Source of the DNA: Aphis gossypii
Lineage: Eukaryota; Arthropoda; Insecta; Hemiptera; Aphididae
Length of the DNA: 64,000 nt
NCBI RefSeq assembly: GCF_020184175.1
Contig: NC_065531.1
Coordinates: 63,566,806 to 63,630,805, forward strand
Direction of reading: 5' to 3'
The position numbers were made by a program, and so were the translations under genes. A model generated the notes under the pieces. The model searched no databases and was not told the DNA's origin. It worked only from the letters and a program-made list of their open reading frames with translations. Within the stretch, counting starts at the first letter, position 1, and each line of letters opens with the position of its first letter. Shown here in pieces: positions 14,091-28,300 of the stretch.

Positions 14091-16564
14091 TATAATACAT
14101 ATTATAGCTTTCACATCAAACTTTAACCATCCGTTGTATTCAATAACATTAAATTATTAAATCTAGATGTATCTATTAGTAAATTTAGAGTACAAATATA
14201 AAAATTAAAAAGTGTTTCGTAAAAAGATATACAACATATTTAGGTAATTAAAATATGTTATGTATAATACAACTAGATAAGTTACTATTTTTTTTTCTGT
14301 ACAAGGTTTTTACATTAAATGAATGTAATGTTTCCGATGAGTATTGAAATTTAATTATTCAGGATTATTTAATTGTATTTTATTTATCTGGGAGAGACCA
14401 GAAAAGATTAATGCTGTAATTTATTCTGATTAAACATTAGAACCGATTATAATAAAACGAAATGGCGAGTATTCTGTATAATATAAATTAATATATATAA
14501 CACATTATGAAAATTGTCGAAAATATAATATTTTAACCATACATAAAAGTTGAAAAGTAAACCACTCGTAATCTTAAAAATATTCGGGCGTTATACGTCA
14601 ATATATACGAGGACATTTATTTAAATTTCATAATTTATAAACACAATACATTTTTTATTTACCTTGCACTGCACAAAAATTTCATATGATTATTCTTTTT
14701 CATTTCAATACGGAATATATATGAGGAGATTTTGTTATACTTTTGAATGCAGCATGTTACAGTGTGATCAATTTCCTGTCACTAGAACGTCAAGTTATGG
14801 ATTATATTAAAAGTATAAGTGTTGTTAAAGTTTCCACGTCAAATAAATTATTGAATTATTCATTAGATAACTATTTTTTTTTTTATTATTCAATTTTAAA
14901 AATATATTTTACGGACTAGTATTATATATTTTTCCAAAAATATATTTATAATATAGCTTGTTAATTTTTTTTTTTTTTTATTGTATTTAATTAAAATAGT
15001 ACTTAAAATGCATAACAATTTTACACTTAAAGTATTAGCGTTGTGACTGGCGTACAAAATAACAGTACTGCTGAAGATGGTTAAGTTAGGTCTTCGTATG
15101 AAAACCACTTTAATATTGTCATAAAAATGTTATCGTTAAGTAATCCGGTATCCGTTGGTAACGCGAGTCATGTGTGTGCAGAATGACGCCTATAGAGTCA
15201 CTATGATTGGCCTGTGGATGAACGCAGTATAAATGCGTATTGTGTAGAGACCATCTTTATAATAATATAGTTTATATATCTAACGTTTGTTTACATTTTC
15301 ACCTGCCTGTTACAAAGTGATAGTATTTACTAAAACAATTTTGCTCATTTTAGCAGTAAAAAACATTAAAAATAATTTACACATCGGTAGTTCGAGTAAA
15401 TTGTTCCAGTTTAGAACGTTGCATGGTTATAGCTTAACCGATGACCATGTATTTTTCGAAAATCAATAATTTAACTTTTAAAAGAATATTTAGTAGATTA
15501 TAGTAGATTATAGATACTATAGATTACCTTTACATATCAACGATAAATACGTATTGAATTATTAATATCTTACTTGTTTTTAAAAGCTAAAACAAATGGA
15601 CAATTTTCGATTTTTAGACATTGTTTCAATTGGTTGATCTTTTATACTGCAAGACATTTATCGATTTGTTTTATCAACAAAGTTTTAGGCTGAAATTAAA
15701 ATACAAACGCCTTTGTACAATCCTATAGACTCTTTACTGAGTTTGTAATCATAACATTTTTTAACCTTACCTTATGTGCTTTCCATTGATTTATCGAAAA
15801 TGTAAATTTGACTAATTTTTTCAATGCTATTGTTTTTAATGACAATAATTATACATTGTTCCTGAGGGTATTAAAATAATGTATTCTATTTTTACTTGTT
15901 ATTGGCTTGTAATATTATTATGATTGAGACATGAAACATGAGTAATATGTTGTTGTATGTATATCATGGATGCAACGACTATAAGAACGAACAACTGTCT
16001 TACTCATATTAAATCGTAAGGAAATGATTATATTTTTGGAAGGAACACGACTTTAAGTCAAAGTCTAATTAAAGATTTATCATTTATTTTATAATATGAT
16101 TTTTTTCTCTAACTATATAATGTGTATTTAAATATTTAATATTATTTCTTTTGTTATTGATAATATTATTTATCAATTTATATTTAATACGACATTTTTA
16201 ATTAGGATTTAAAATAGTATAAAACTTGTAGTTATCAATTTTAAAACCATAGTATATTTTGTAATATAAAACAGGACCCTATTATGAACAATCAAAATAA
16301 TTTCAGACAGCTTGTTCTAATAAAATATTTACTTAACGGTAAACAAAATTATTTTTAAGTAAAAGCAGTCGATTTATAATAATTATTTTGCTCTGATATT
16401 GTTAAAAAAAAAAAATACTAATCGTTCTATCGAAAATAAGTTATGCAGCGAGAAAAAAGAGTTTGGAACGATACTAAAATACTTGGGTTATCCTTAATTT
16501 AAATACTAGTTGTGTTAAAGTGTTAACCATGATTAAACAACGCAACTTGTCATTGTTTGTGAGG

Positions 16565-17207
16565 GTGGGTCCATTTTTATCCAAAAAAAGATACCGTTTT
16601 CCTCCACTATCCACTTTCCTTCAAAAAAATAAAAAATAATTTTTGACCATTTTCCTCCACTTTCTATTTTCCTCCAATAAATAAAATAGTTTATAATATT
16701 ATATTTTTTTTATAATATAAAGTAAAGTATAATACTACGACGTTTGTTTGCTCGATAGTCTTTCAATTTTTTTTTGAAGTATGAATATTTAGGTTTATAG
16801 ATATTTCTTATTCATGTTACTTCTTAAATATGTTTGGTTTATCTTTATAAAAATTGTTTTTAAAATGTGAATGGAATGACATTGGTAATGCATTGGTAGT
16901 TCGTAATAGCGAAGATGACAATTCTGCCAAAATAAGTAGTGGAAATGTAGTATTTTCTGCAATGTACGTGCCATCTGTTCATATTTACACATTTTTTACA
17001 TTTGGTTCTTGAACTAAACAAAGATTTTGAATTTTTCGAAACCGTGATTGTGTCAGGTTAATCTCTGCTCTATCTTAATAATACGGAACTAAACAATCGC
17101 TAAAATATTGAAGGAAATTATAAATTAATTTAGTCAAAAATAATGTGGAGGAAAACGGTATCTCGTTTTTGGAGGAAAATGGCTACGGCTATTTGTGGAA
17201 GACCCAC
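16565..17207. mobile_element. Terminal-inverted-repeat DNA element with TTTTCCTCCA subrepeats
   Basis: A 643-bp element starting GTGGGTC and ending GACCCAC. The 18-mer GATACCGTTTTCCTCCAC at 16590-16607 is repeated perfectly and inverted at 17145-17162. Additional TTTTCCTCCA copies occur at both ends (for example near 16650-16675 and, inverted, near 17171-17180). A short minus-strand stretch at 17000-16959 reads C-K-K-C then NRWHVHC, possibly a zinc-finger relic such as FLYWCH from a Mutator-like transposase, but this is weak. No clear target duplication was found. Superfamily unassigned. Confidence 0.65.
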
Positions 17208-20200
17208 TACAACTCAATTATTATCCCTTAAATAACAATGAATAATACCGGATTTTTTATCGATCGTGATTTTTTATTGTCAATTCCAAATTATATGAAA
17301 CAAGTGATAAATCTGAATTAAGTGAATTGGGTTAGTTACAACGTTTTATAGTTTATAAAGGTAAGTGGTATTAATGGTAATGTATAAAAATATTATGCTA
17401 TGAAATATAGATATAGATATAATTTGAAGGATTCATGCACTGAAAAATTGTTGTATTTTAATACATAAAAAAATGTATTTTACAATTTTTGAAATGTTAA
17501 TTGGAAGTTTTCAAGTGTTTGCTGTACAAAAATTTAGTCTTTAATCATAATTAATACGATTTGAATTGTTTTTGAAAACGAAAACGTATATTGAGGTGAA
17601 AAGATGTATTGATGTGTAATTGCGTGAGTATACACAAGAAAACGCAATAAAACCTAAACATTTAGTGTATTCGTACTTAAAACCTTTGATTTTTCAAAAT
17701 TAAATAAACAATTATTGACAAGTAAAATAAATTGAAAATTAAATGTAAGATAGTGTATTGTTTAACAACTGTTCAGCATTCATCGAAGATAATTTATATG
17801 TCATGTTATTGTCTAATTAAATCCAATAAAAATTATAAGTTTAACAAAATGTACCTATCAGTGACAAAATAGTTACATCATAAAAATATTACATAATAAG
17901 TTTATGGAACAAAAGTAGAAAATAAATAGTGAATATTATGAAAAGAAAAAAATGGTTTTAAACGTTTAACTTAAAGTAATCGTTATTTGAAAACAAGTTT
18001 ATCAAACTATATAGGTAAAATTAAATTCAAATACAAATCACATGCATTAATTTTAAAAGTTTATTAATAAAATAATTTCTCCCAAGTATAAAATAACTAT
18101 TACAAAAATGGTACATAAATTAATATTATAAAATTATTTTTAATAATTATTACATAGAGTTATAGAGTGTATGAATATTTTATTAAGTTAAGTAACTTTT
18201 TAAGTTTTAGTAATCGCTATGATTATTTGGTAAACATAAATATTAAAAATATAAGACCTCTTGCTTTTATTTCCAATCCTATTATTGATCCGTCTGTACC
18301 CGTCACTTCAATTTCCAAATCTTCTGATATCATATTACTATCAAAATTTCATCCAGACTTTACATCCATTATAAGTCTCCTGTTTTTTTCTTACCACTGT
18401 TTTAAACAAAATTAGCTTTTTGGAGAAAATTTAATATCCATTATCTTATCTACTATATTTGTTATAGTAAACTCATTAGTCATTATTGTTTTTTTATTTT
18501 CACAGCACCATATCACTTCTTTATAATGATGTCTATATTATGTCATTTTTTCCTGTACAGCTGTAATATCATTTTTGAGTTATAACAATATTTTGTTAAA
18601 GGTTGAATTAAAATAATGAACTAGCTAGGTGTACTATACCATATACAATATACCTACTGGCTACTGTGAATTCAACTTTTTTTTAACTATTACATTTATA
18701 TACATAATATACTTATGTGTATTGTACATATATTAAATAACACCGTATAATCAATAAAAGTTTGTAACATTATTCAAATGATTCATTTGATCGACTTGAT
18801 AGGAAATTACATTACAAGTTAAATTAAATAAAAACATGATAAATAGTAAATACTAGATTTTTAATTTTTAGTCGCCTTTTCATAAAAACAATGTAACGTT
18901 ATTTTAAAATGAATTAAGTATAATATAAAAAATATCAACATATTATATTCGGCCACGGAAAACTTGAAACTATAGCAGAGAACAAAGATTTTATTTTCGG
19001 TCCGGTCCCTAAATTTTTTACCAGCTACTGGCTCTACTTCAAAGAAAAGTACATACACATCGCACTCAAAACATTGTACATTATATTATGGTTTACGTAA
19101 ACATACATGCTAACCCAAACGTATTTTAAATAGTGAATACTTTATATTATAGAATAGGATTTGTGTTTTATAAAAGATTTAATCTCATACTTGCAACTAA
19201 TATCTATCACGTATTACAATCATCTAATATAATATGATTACACAGATTTGCACAGAGAACATGCAAACAAAACAATGTATGGAGGAGGGGTTATTAGTCA
19301 CAACTAAAATAAATATGAAATTAAAATTAATAATAAATAAAAACAAAACATTTTTCTCATAATACATTGGAGATGGGGGAATTTGAATTCCTTGAAAATT
19401 TCCTTTATACGTTCTTAAGACTTTCAGGAATAATTTAAGTTACGTATGGTATACTCCAAGTTATGGTAATAAGCCGATAGTAAAAATAAATTTTGATTAC
19501 AGAATATTTTTTGTACAATATTTAATAGATTTACTAGAGATAAGTTTATTTTACATAGTTATTTTTACACTGATATCTATATTTTTATTTATTTACATTT
19601 TGTATGATCAATTTTTCAAAGAATTTATAGCATTATTGTTTCTTTTGACATGAAATGATTAAAAAAGTAAGTGATCAATGTAAAAATATAAATAACTTTT
19701 TATTTTTATTTTTACATGCCATTGATACTTGTCTTGTTCAACAATTTTTCATTAATGTTTATGTAAAATCCTTTATACTGTCAGCACGAAACACGAAAGC
19801 TATACGTGCTATTACAAAAATTTCATTGGATAATAATTTTACATGTTTTTATTGCCATGCATAACTGAAGTCAATGTCAAGCATCAAAATATCACAAATA
19901 ACGTGCAAACGAAACAAAAAAACAAACTTTAACGTACCCAAGTAACAACAGTATTTTAGAAAAGGATTTTCGATCTAATAAGAATGAAAAATCGAAAAAA
20001 GTAGAAAATTGTACCTATTATATAAGTCAACTCTTTGTAATATTTATTAATATTTTTTGGTAAAAGATCTATAAATAGGCCCCAACAAAAGTGATATTAG
20101 ATTTTAAACTAGAATTTAGACATAAATGAACATTATTTTAGTAAAACAATAAATTATTTATTGAATTTATGGTTTTTAACTACTTTTCAAATTTAGAAAT

Positions 20201-21310
20201 TAGGTATATTTTAAGTGAAAATTTATTAAAATATCAAAATTAAGTATTCATATTTAATACTAATTAACATCTTTATACTTTATTATTTATTTTATATGTT
20301 TATTATTCATACTTTAAGTATCAATCATTTGTATTGGGTTTTTGTCATACAACATTTTCTGTAAAAAAAAATGTTTATTTTTTACTGTAGTTTAAAAATA
20401 AAATATTTTTACAAAGATACAATTATTATTATGTACATTTTAAATCGTTAAAAAAATTAATAATGGTCATCAAAAGTGAAAAGGTGTTTGTTTTTCATGA
20501 ACAATAAAATTCGGGTTTTTCTATATAATGTTTCGTCTGAATAAATATTGTTATGACGTTATGTTTCATAATTTTGTCGTACCTTTTTGAATGAACTTGT
20601 CATTCACTAATATTTTGAATTGAATGCTGTTTCATACATTTTTAAAATAGTATTATGTTTATATATTATTATATTCATATGTAATTATTATTTACATTAT
20701 TTTAAATAAATTCCGTTGTTAAAGATAATATTATTATTAAAAACATAACCATTTACTTGACATAATTGATAAAAAATTATGAAATATTTAATATATATTT
20801 ATTATGCACGTCATTACTATAATGAAACGGATTTTACTATCCAAATTTATTACCCACGAGCTCTTTTGGAGTGAGCTTATAGAAAACAATGTTAAATTTA
20901 ACTATAGTGGCAACATTATCAAACGTTTAAAATAAATGCATCGTTTGCATACCATTTCCTTAAGGTAATAGAAAATTATTAACATTTTTACTGTAAGAGT
21001 ATATATTTTAGTTTGTTGGACGATCTCTTGAAAGACAAAACTATAAATTCACTTTGTTAAATGTAATGTGACACATATAACTAGCTATCGAAAGAGTAAG
21101 TTCTTTATAGTCTAGTTTTCTAAGATAATAGTTAAAACTTACGACTGTTTATAAACGATAAACTTTCTTTCTTCTATATTATTAACAAACTTATTTAGAT
21201 CTATTTATATCAACCTTTAAACTCTTTACAAATTTTTTACTACCTATACAGTGATCAACGAATGATTATCTACTGTTTTCCATGACCGTGAACTTTTATC
21301 ACGATATTAT
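17208..21310. other. AT-rich stretch, no gene seen
   Basis: Only short A/T-biased frames. The longest (18167-18415 plus, 82 codons; 19655-19864 plus) are Ile-, Asn- and Ser-rich and have no domain signature. No RNA gene recognised. Confidence 0.55.
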
Positions 21311-22200
21311 AATATACAGAGTGAAAAAAGGATAATGTCCCATGGGAAATTCGTACTCAGTATACTTCGATTAAAGATTGTGTGTTTTTTTTTTGTATTA
21401 CTCAAAATTGATGTTTTTTTTATTATAACACGAGTTGGCACTCCCTAACATTCCCAGGAACGTTGATTTCCAGAGATTTATGGAAACAGCGGATTCGTTT
21501 CCGGCATTACAAAAATTAAAACGTATATTTTATTAATTTATTTAGGTACCTAATTCATGATTTTGAGCTAAAATGATAAAATCAAAAACAAATATAATAT
21601 AATATCTCATGCATTTGCAAAACTAGTTTTAAAATATTCGTACTATACTCTTTCTACATTTTCACGAAAATTCTCCTTCCATAAAATAAAATAAAATTTA
21701 AAGTACATAAAAATACTCAGCGCTTACTTAAAAAATAACTTTTTTCGTGATTATAGAGACATTATTCATATGAACATAGACAAGACTATAGTTTTGATAT
21801 TCTTACAAAACTCCTACCATAATTATCAAAATTGTATAAATTATATTTCCTAGTAAAAATTAAAAAAACGTTCCGCATCTAAACTTCCTAGAATAGTTTT
21901 GAAATTTGCATGAATATTCTCTTCCTGTAAAATGAAGTAAAATTAAAAATATAAGGAAATGGCCATTAATAGATTTCCCCGTATTAACAATAAAAATTAA
22001 CTTTTTTAATGGGTAATATTAAGTACGATATTCAAGTGTGAACATTCAAGGCTAGTTTTTAAATTGTTTACAAATTTGCTTTACATTCTTTACCCTACAA
22101 AATCAAACTTGAAGGGATGAGTGGCCAAAAATACGTTCTTTTTAGTCGTATTTTAGTAAAAATCAAGGTCTTCAAATATTTTTTTTATGAAAACAATGTA
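21311..22200. repeat. Degraded interspersed repeat, internally repetitive
   Basis: Starts with TACAGAGTG at about 21315, then CCCATGGGAAATTCGTACTC. From about 21600 to 22190, related blocks recur roughly every 200 bp. Each contains an interrupted TTTTCNNNAAAATTCTC- or TTCTTTACCCTACAAAAT-like segment followed by an AAAAAT(A/T)AC(T/G)TTTTT-like segment. Two blocks share GTGGCC or ATGGCC. It is noncoding and looks like old transposon sequence. Family not identified. Confidence 0.4.
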
Positions 22201-23299
22201 CACCACGCCCTTCAACATTGCTTTTTTTATATAGATCATTAAGAGTTTTTACTTCTGATCAAAAAAATTAGAGTTAATAGATAATTAAGTTATCATTTGT
22301 AATACTTAAAACTAGTATGTATGTAATATTTATTTGCATAACTCCTTCTATGAAAAAATTCTGCTCTCTAGTCTCCCCGGTTAAACTGATAATTACCGCA
22401 TTTCGATGTTCAGTAAATATATAACTATTACTTTTCGTAAAATTACCATAACTCACAAGTATAATACTTATGTATTTTTATGTATGTATTTTCAATATCA
22501 CGACTCTATCATTTTATTAGCGATGTAATTAATCTGAACATAATCGATATTCTAAAGAACATCAAATGTTTTTCGGATGTAATTGTTGAGCAAGACATGT
22601 GCTAGTATAATATGCACCAAAATAATCACATCAAATAGATTATTCAACGATATATTTTTATTTTTAAAAAAGTAAAAATACGACTTTTACAAAATGTATT
22701 GGTTTAATTGAGGTATAATAATGTATTAAAATAGTTAGAAAAGAAATCAACCACTATAACTGTAAACTAAATCGTTGTATTAATTAAATTATAATATGTG
22801 CCAATTTTCAACCTATACTATACATACTTATAATATAATATACCTGCTATTAATTATTATTACCTAATTACAAAATATGAAATATGATTCAGGATTATAA
22901 TTGATGATGTCCAATTAGACATTTCTAAAATAGGACGTTTTCCACTAGTAGATAGAAATATTAAAATATTAATTCTTTAATTATTTATTACCTACTATAG
23001 ACTGTTATTTTATTTTATTTATCATGTACACTAATATTTTAGTGTAACACCGTAAACCTTTGTGGCACCATGACTACACTTAACTTATCCGCTAAAAATA
23101 AACGAACACCTCATAAACAAGGATAAAATAATATACGATTACAAAACATATTGTGGTTATTACTTACTAATATTATGTTTATTATAATTTATAATATTAT
23201 ATAATATTATGCTTAATGATTATAAATTATAATACTTACATAGTTACATATTATAAAACATAATGCATTTATATCATGTTAGAAATATAATTAAGCCAT
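22201..23299. other. AT-rich stretch, no gene seen
   Basis: Follows the degraded repeat. It contains only TA-rich low-complexity sequence and short chance frames. Confidence 0.55.
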
Positions 23300-25080
23300 A
23301 AACGTAAACATAACTCGTTTATTTACCGACTGAGTCCGGATGTAGCAATTTTAATATTTGATCACTACAGATCAACCCGATTATACTATAATATAATATT
23401 AATACGCGGTTGCATGTGTATATAAAAAGGCAAATAAAACGGTCTAGAACCTTCGGAAATTGGATATTATCTTTTACACATTACGTACGCGCGATCAACG
23501 TGTTACGATTTACTAGTGAGTACCACACACCAACACAACGTGTATGGGAATGTGCGTACTAATATAATCGGGAGATTTAATTTTCGCAGTCACGATCGTT
23601 TTTCTCCCTCGTGAATTTTACGTTTTCTTGACGAACCCTCTCGTGCGAACTGTCGTTATTATTTTACACCGCTACACCTACCAACATATTATATACATGC
23701 AATAATCCACAAACATAAAATATACCATATAATATAATCATTTTATTTATAGGATAAGATTTTTTTTTTATAAAGCACAGATTTTTTTTTCACTAGTACT
23801 TTTTTTTTTTTTTTCTAATGAATTATGTTTTTAAAACTATATTTCTATAAAAATATTAATTTTTTGCTTTCTAAAATCTCTTCAAATATTAATTCGCTAA
23901 GTGTTATAAGTATTATAACGCATACGCAAATGTACAACCGATTTATTAAGTATACCGTATACGCCACAAGTATATAGCTAATATAGCTTAAACCTATATA
24001 AGAAATATTAACGCATCCTGACACGTTTGAGATAATATTTTAATTTTAAAATTATGCTTATATAGTACAAAATATATTTATATTATACCGAGTGATTCAC
24101 CAATCATACTATTTAAGCACGTTTCAATTTAAAAATAAATTCAAGACTTTAATTTTAGATTATTTTCACTACTAAGGGGTGTCCTATCAGTGGTGTCACG
24201 TTAATTCTTTTTCTCAAATAAAAATCATGAATATTAAATATTATATTATTACATGAATTTTGAGTTACAAACTTTACAATCGTTTAAGTATGCGACCCAT
24301 ATTGATTTCCAAACTTAAGATTTAAACCACTTTGTATATATAAATATATAACTTGTGCTGACTCAGTTAAGTAAAATAATGACACGATTGACACGATGCT
24401 ATTCAGATGTTAAATGATGTAGATTGAGTATAATATTTAAATTTTATATTAAATTGTTTAAAGTGCACTGTGCGGAGACGTGGGGGGCGAGTGTCTCTTC
24501 TAATTATAACCTTATCAATAAGACTATAAATATTCAAGTACGTAAAATTTGCTTACATTTTTGCACCTCCACCTAATTTCATTTCTTGATTCAAGCGCTG
24601 AATTATTAATAGAGTTATACATACCTACTCGATAGGTATGTGCATTTATGAAGTTGAGTATCGGCTCGTTACATATTCGGTATTATAGGATTTAACATAA
24701 CGCACTATGCCGGAAGTTCCTAGAATCGCATACATATTATATAAATATTCAAAAATTATTGTTTTGGGGTAATGGTCTGTGGTTCTGAGGGTGTGAATTC
24801 TCGTGAATTTTTTTGCCACCACTACCGGAAATAGCGTTGTCGTTACTGCAGTGACGGTAAATCACACGACGGTCCGGGCCGACCGCTTATCCCGGAAACG
24901 TGTGTTTCGCGCATGAAACACTTGGAGAGGCGGAGATTGCGTGTGCGAGTAAAACTTTTGCCATACGCGATTTGTCGGGGCAAAACGGAAGTAACGGTAG
25001 TGGTGGTACACAGGTATGTTAAATTCATTATAGACCTATCGTTGTATTTATTATATGTACTGTTTTCGATTATCTATATA
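23300..25080. promoter_or_regulatory. CpG-richer region, possible promoter
   Basis: Patches of CpG-rich unique sequence occur at 23480-23670, 24460-24500 and especially 24780-25020. A TATAAA-like GTATATAAAAAGG lies at about 23418-23430. It is separated from the receptor gene by more than 4 kb and lies downstream of it, so any promoter here would serve another transcript. No gene was recognised. Confidence 0.2.
24913..25017 (+). other. Candidate first exon in a CpG-rich stretch
   Basis: An ATG opens a basic reading frame (MKHLERRRLRVRVKLLPYAI...) that stays open through a good donor-like CAG/GTATGT at about 25013-25018, in the most CpG-rich part of the left half. No downstream plus-strand exon was recognised and no domain is visible. 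It could be a 5' exon, a noncoding exon or chance. Confidence 0.2.
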
Positions 25081-25088
25081 GTATATAT

Positions 25089-25315
25089 CAGGGGTGGCCA
25101 CTAACCTTAAATTTGGAACCGTAAATTTATAAAGTTAATTCAAGGTGAGCCACATTGTAAAGCAATGTTTATAAAATGAAGATACATTTTTCATTTTTAA
25201 TTAAATGAAGGAACATTTATTTACATTTAATTTTAGTCTAAGTTTGGTTCAAGAGCCGCATGATATTGATTTAGGAGCCGAATGCGGCTCACGAGACTCG
25301 TTGTGGCCACTTCTG
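25089..25315. mobile_element. hAT-type MITE with intact 8-bp target site duplication
   Basis: A 227-bp element. It begins CAGGGGTGGCCAC and ends GTGGCCACTTCTG, a near-perfect terminal inverted repeat with the CAG...CTG hAT ends. It is flanked by identical 8-bp direct repeats GTATATAT at 25081-25088 and 25316-25323, the duplication length expected of hAT transposition. Inside, GAGCCGCAT (25253-25261) and ATGCGGCTC (25282-25290) form a 9-bp inverted repeat near the right end. There is no coding capacity, so it is a non-autonomous copy. The intact duplication suggests fairly recent insertion. Confidence 0.9.
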
Positions 25316-25323
25316 GTATATAT

Positions 25324-28300
25324 TATAATGAATTAAAAATGGTCGTGACCACAACACAGAAATAGTTAATATAATAATATTAAATGTAAATGTGCTCAAC
25401 CTTTAAGTATACATACTAAAACAATCCTTCATCCTTTAAATAAATAGCACCAATTAATAATTGATGAATTAAATTAAATTTTTTTTCGCACTCACCATAA
25501 AGCAACCGCTTTACTCACGAATGATACAGATCATTGCTACTGCAGTCATAGGAATTTTCCTGAATACACTAGAGCTCTTTCGAAATGATTTAGTATTTTA
25601 TATTTTCCAGCTGCTTTATACGCATATGATATAGTATAAATCAATAGATGTATATCTGTAGCGTACTAGCGTTACAGTGGTTTATGACGCGTCCGTATAA
25701 TAAATAAATGATAAAGGAAAAAAAAACCGTAAAAGAAGAAAACACCGTATTTGTGTTTATTTTATAAGTGTATTTATATTATTATTATAGCCACGTAACA
25801 CGCAACATCCCTAGCTCTATTTCGAATATTATTAGGTGCACTGCGGCTGAAAACAAAAACTGGGCGCATAATAAAAAAAAAATGTTTACGATTGTTTTTT
25901 CTATACGCTCTCGAAGAAGCGTATCATTTCTAGGGATCGAATGTTTTGATTTTCGGTTGAAATAATTCTCCGTTATTCTATAATATTATATAGTATAATA
26001 ATATATTACATAGAACCATAAGAATATAATACGGTTTTGTTTGTGTGTGTATTATAAAGCGAACAACCAAACGGATTTTGAAATAGCCAACGTTTAAGCG
26101 CACGTAGTAAATCGAAGGTTTATAGCTACGTCGTATCGTCCTTTTCTAAGGATTTCGCGTATATATTCCCCCAATAAGAATACGGGATTTACTCAGATCG
26201 CAATAATTAAACCGGAGTGTATTATATTCACTACTGTAGACCGTTTACAGACGATAAATCGGCCGAGAAACTTGGACCATAATCAAATAGATAACGTACC
26301 TATATGAAACCCTCACGGGGTGAACTGGTTTTATTGTTAATTAAAAACTTGAAATGATAATGTGTTCTAAACGGGTAAACCGTTAAACGAAGACAGTATA
26401 AACTATATAATAATATAATATAGCCTATAACATTATATATTATAATATACATTATTATAACATTCCACGAATGTTGTGATAAAATACGCGTATGTAATCC
26501 TTGAAGGACAAAAAGTCTTATGTAAATGTATATGTGCATAATATGTCTACCTAAAAATCGATACTTACTCAAAGATTTGTTTGCTTTATGTGTTTTACTT
26601 GCCGCGTAAATGTATAAACCAATATTAACCGTTTTAATTGTTTAAACTTTAAAACCGATTATTATATCATTATTTCAATTGGATAACGGTAAAGTCGTAT
26701 ATGTAATAAAAATAAACCATTACAGTTTTAATATTTAAGTTCTCATCTAATTGAATTTGAAACATAACATGTTCAATTAAATGTAAACATCCAATTAGGC
26801 AATCGTATTGATATACTATTATACGTGTGTAGAGTAGTTGTACCTACACTTGTTCAATACGTTATCGTGAATTTGTTTAATAATTTATATTCGTTGGTTT
26901 ACTTTCAACGATAATATTCTGAGTATCGTTGAGCTAATATTATACAAAAATTAAATATGTATATTGCTATCAATATAAATAAAAATGAAATACTGTTCGT
27001 TAGGAATCGCATCGATTGAGAACGACTTGACTGTTCTGGCTTATTAAAAAAAAAAATGTTCAAGTATAGCTTTTACAGAAAAAAAAAAATGGAAAAGTTT
27101 CCGAAAAATTAGAAAATATGAGAAAAACTGAAAGTGCTTTTTCCACTAGATTTTTATTTGAGATCGCGAAAATATGCATGGACTTTCTAAAATTTGACAT
27201 ACTCGTACAGAGTTTTGATTACAACACTATACTATGGTTTAATATTTAATCATGATATATTTACTTTTTACAGTTAAATACTTTGTTGATAAGTTTACAT
27301 AAATCGTATATTTGCTATGAAGATACTTTATTTATAAATTTAAATTAGCTATTCACAAATTTAAAAAACGATCAGTATCAAAATTTTTGAAATTTGGACA
27401 GTACAACGTCTGTAAAGAATGCTAATATTTAATATAATTTTAATATTAAACTAATTTAATAACTTTGAAGACTTTTCGTGGTTTGCTGATTGTATGTATT
27501 AAAATTACCTATATTATGATTATAAATCGTGATATTTTTCTAGGCGGAGCATAATATTTATTTACATTTAAGCTCTTGAAAACTAATAATTATAACTAGG
27601 TGATAAATAATATTTATCTTCCTTAAAATGAATATTAATATAACTATTGTGAATGTCAGCTAAAATTTCACATAATATATTCTGTAGATATATATTAATA
27701 AATAACGTATAGTATAATATATAAACGTAGGTACTCATTTTTCAATGTATACAATCAATCGGATATTCAATCATATTTTAATATTATTTATACAAATCTC
27801 ATAATCATAATTACTGCAATAATTGAATTATGTATGTTTTTTCGAATTGTAACAATCAACACCAATAAATATTTTTGTTAATTTCACAAACTCATCATTG
27901 TGTGATATCGATTTCTTTATATTTATATTGATCTTATAGCATACATTCTCTTGAATTGTTTACAAGAACTATTAAAAAAACAACTTACCATGGAAATCGG
28001 CCGGTGTTCTGGTTCTCTGTTTTTTTTTCCTATAATAATGATGTAAATGTGCATTATAATAAGTGAATATAATGTCCATTGTATATTATAACAAAATAAG
28101 ACAGCACGAAGTAATATCATATTATTAGAAAAATAAGTATCGTTGATATAGGTTTATAAGGTTATTTATTTTATAAATTGTTTTTGAAACATTAAAAAAA
28201 AGTAAACTAAACAATACACACTTGGGGTAGCAACTTAAATTTATCAACACCTTAAATATATCGTAATAGTGTACAGACAACAACTATAGTCAAACAGTTA

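Larger units (their letters stand above)
1691..16564. other. Long AT-rich stretch, no supported gene
   Basis: About 15 kb without a recognisable coding exon on either strand. Slightly more complex patches occur at 7330-7610 (a 91-codon plus frame with no domain and no ATG at its head), 8030-8170, 8750-8840 and 15130-15260. The last has GTATAAATGCG at about 15228, which could pass for a TATA box but has no gene after it. It is probably intergenic, or introns of a gene outside the window. Confidence 0.55.

Noticed and set aside
15225..15469. TATA-like GTATAAATGCG followed by a 60-codon frame
   Set aside because: The frame starts at TTG, has no ATG near its head, no domain and no splice continuation.
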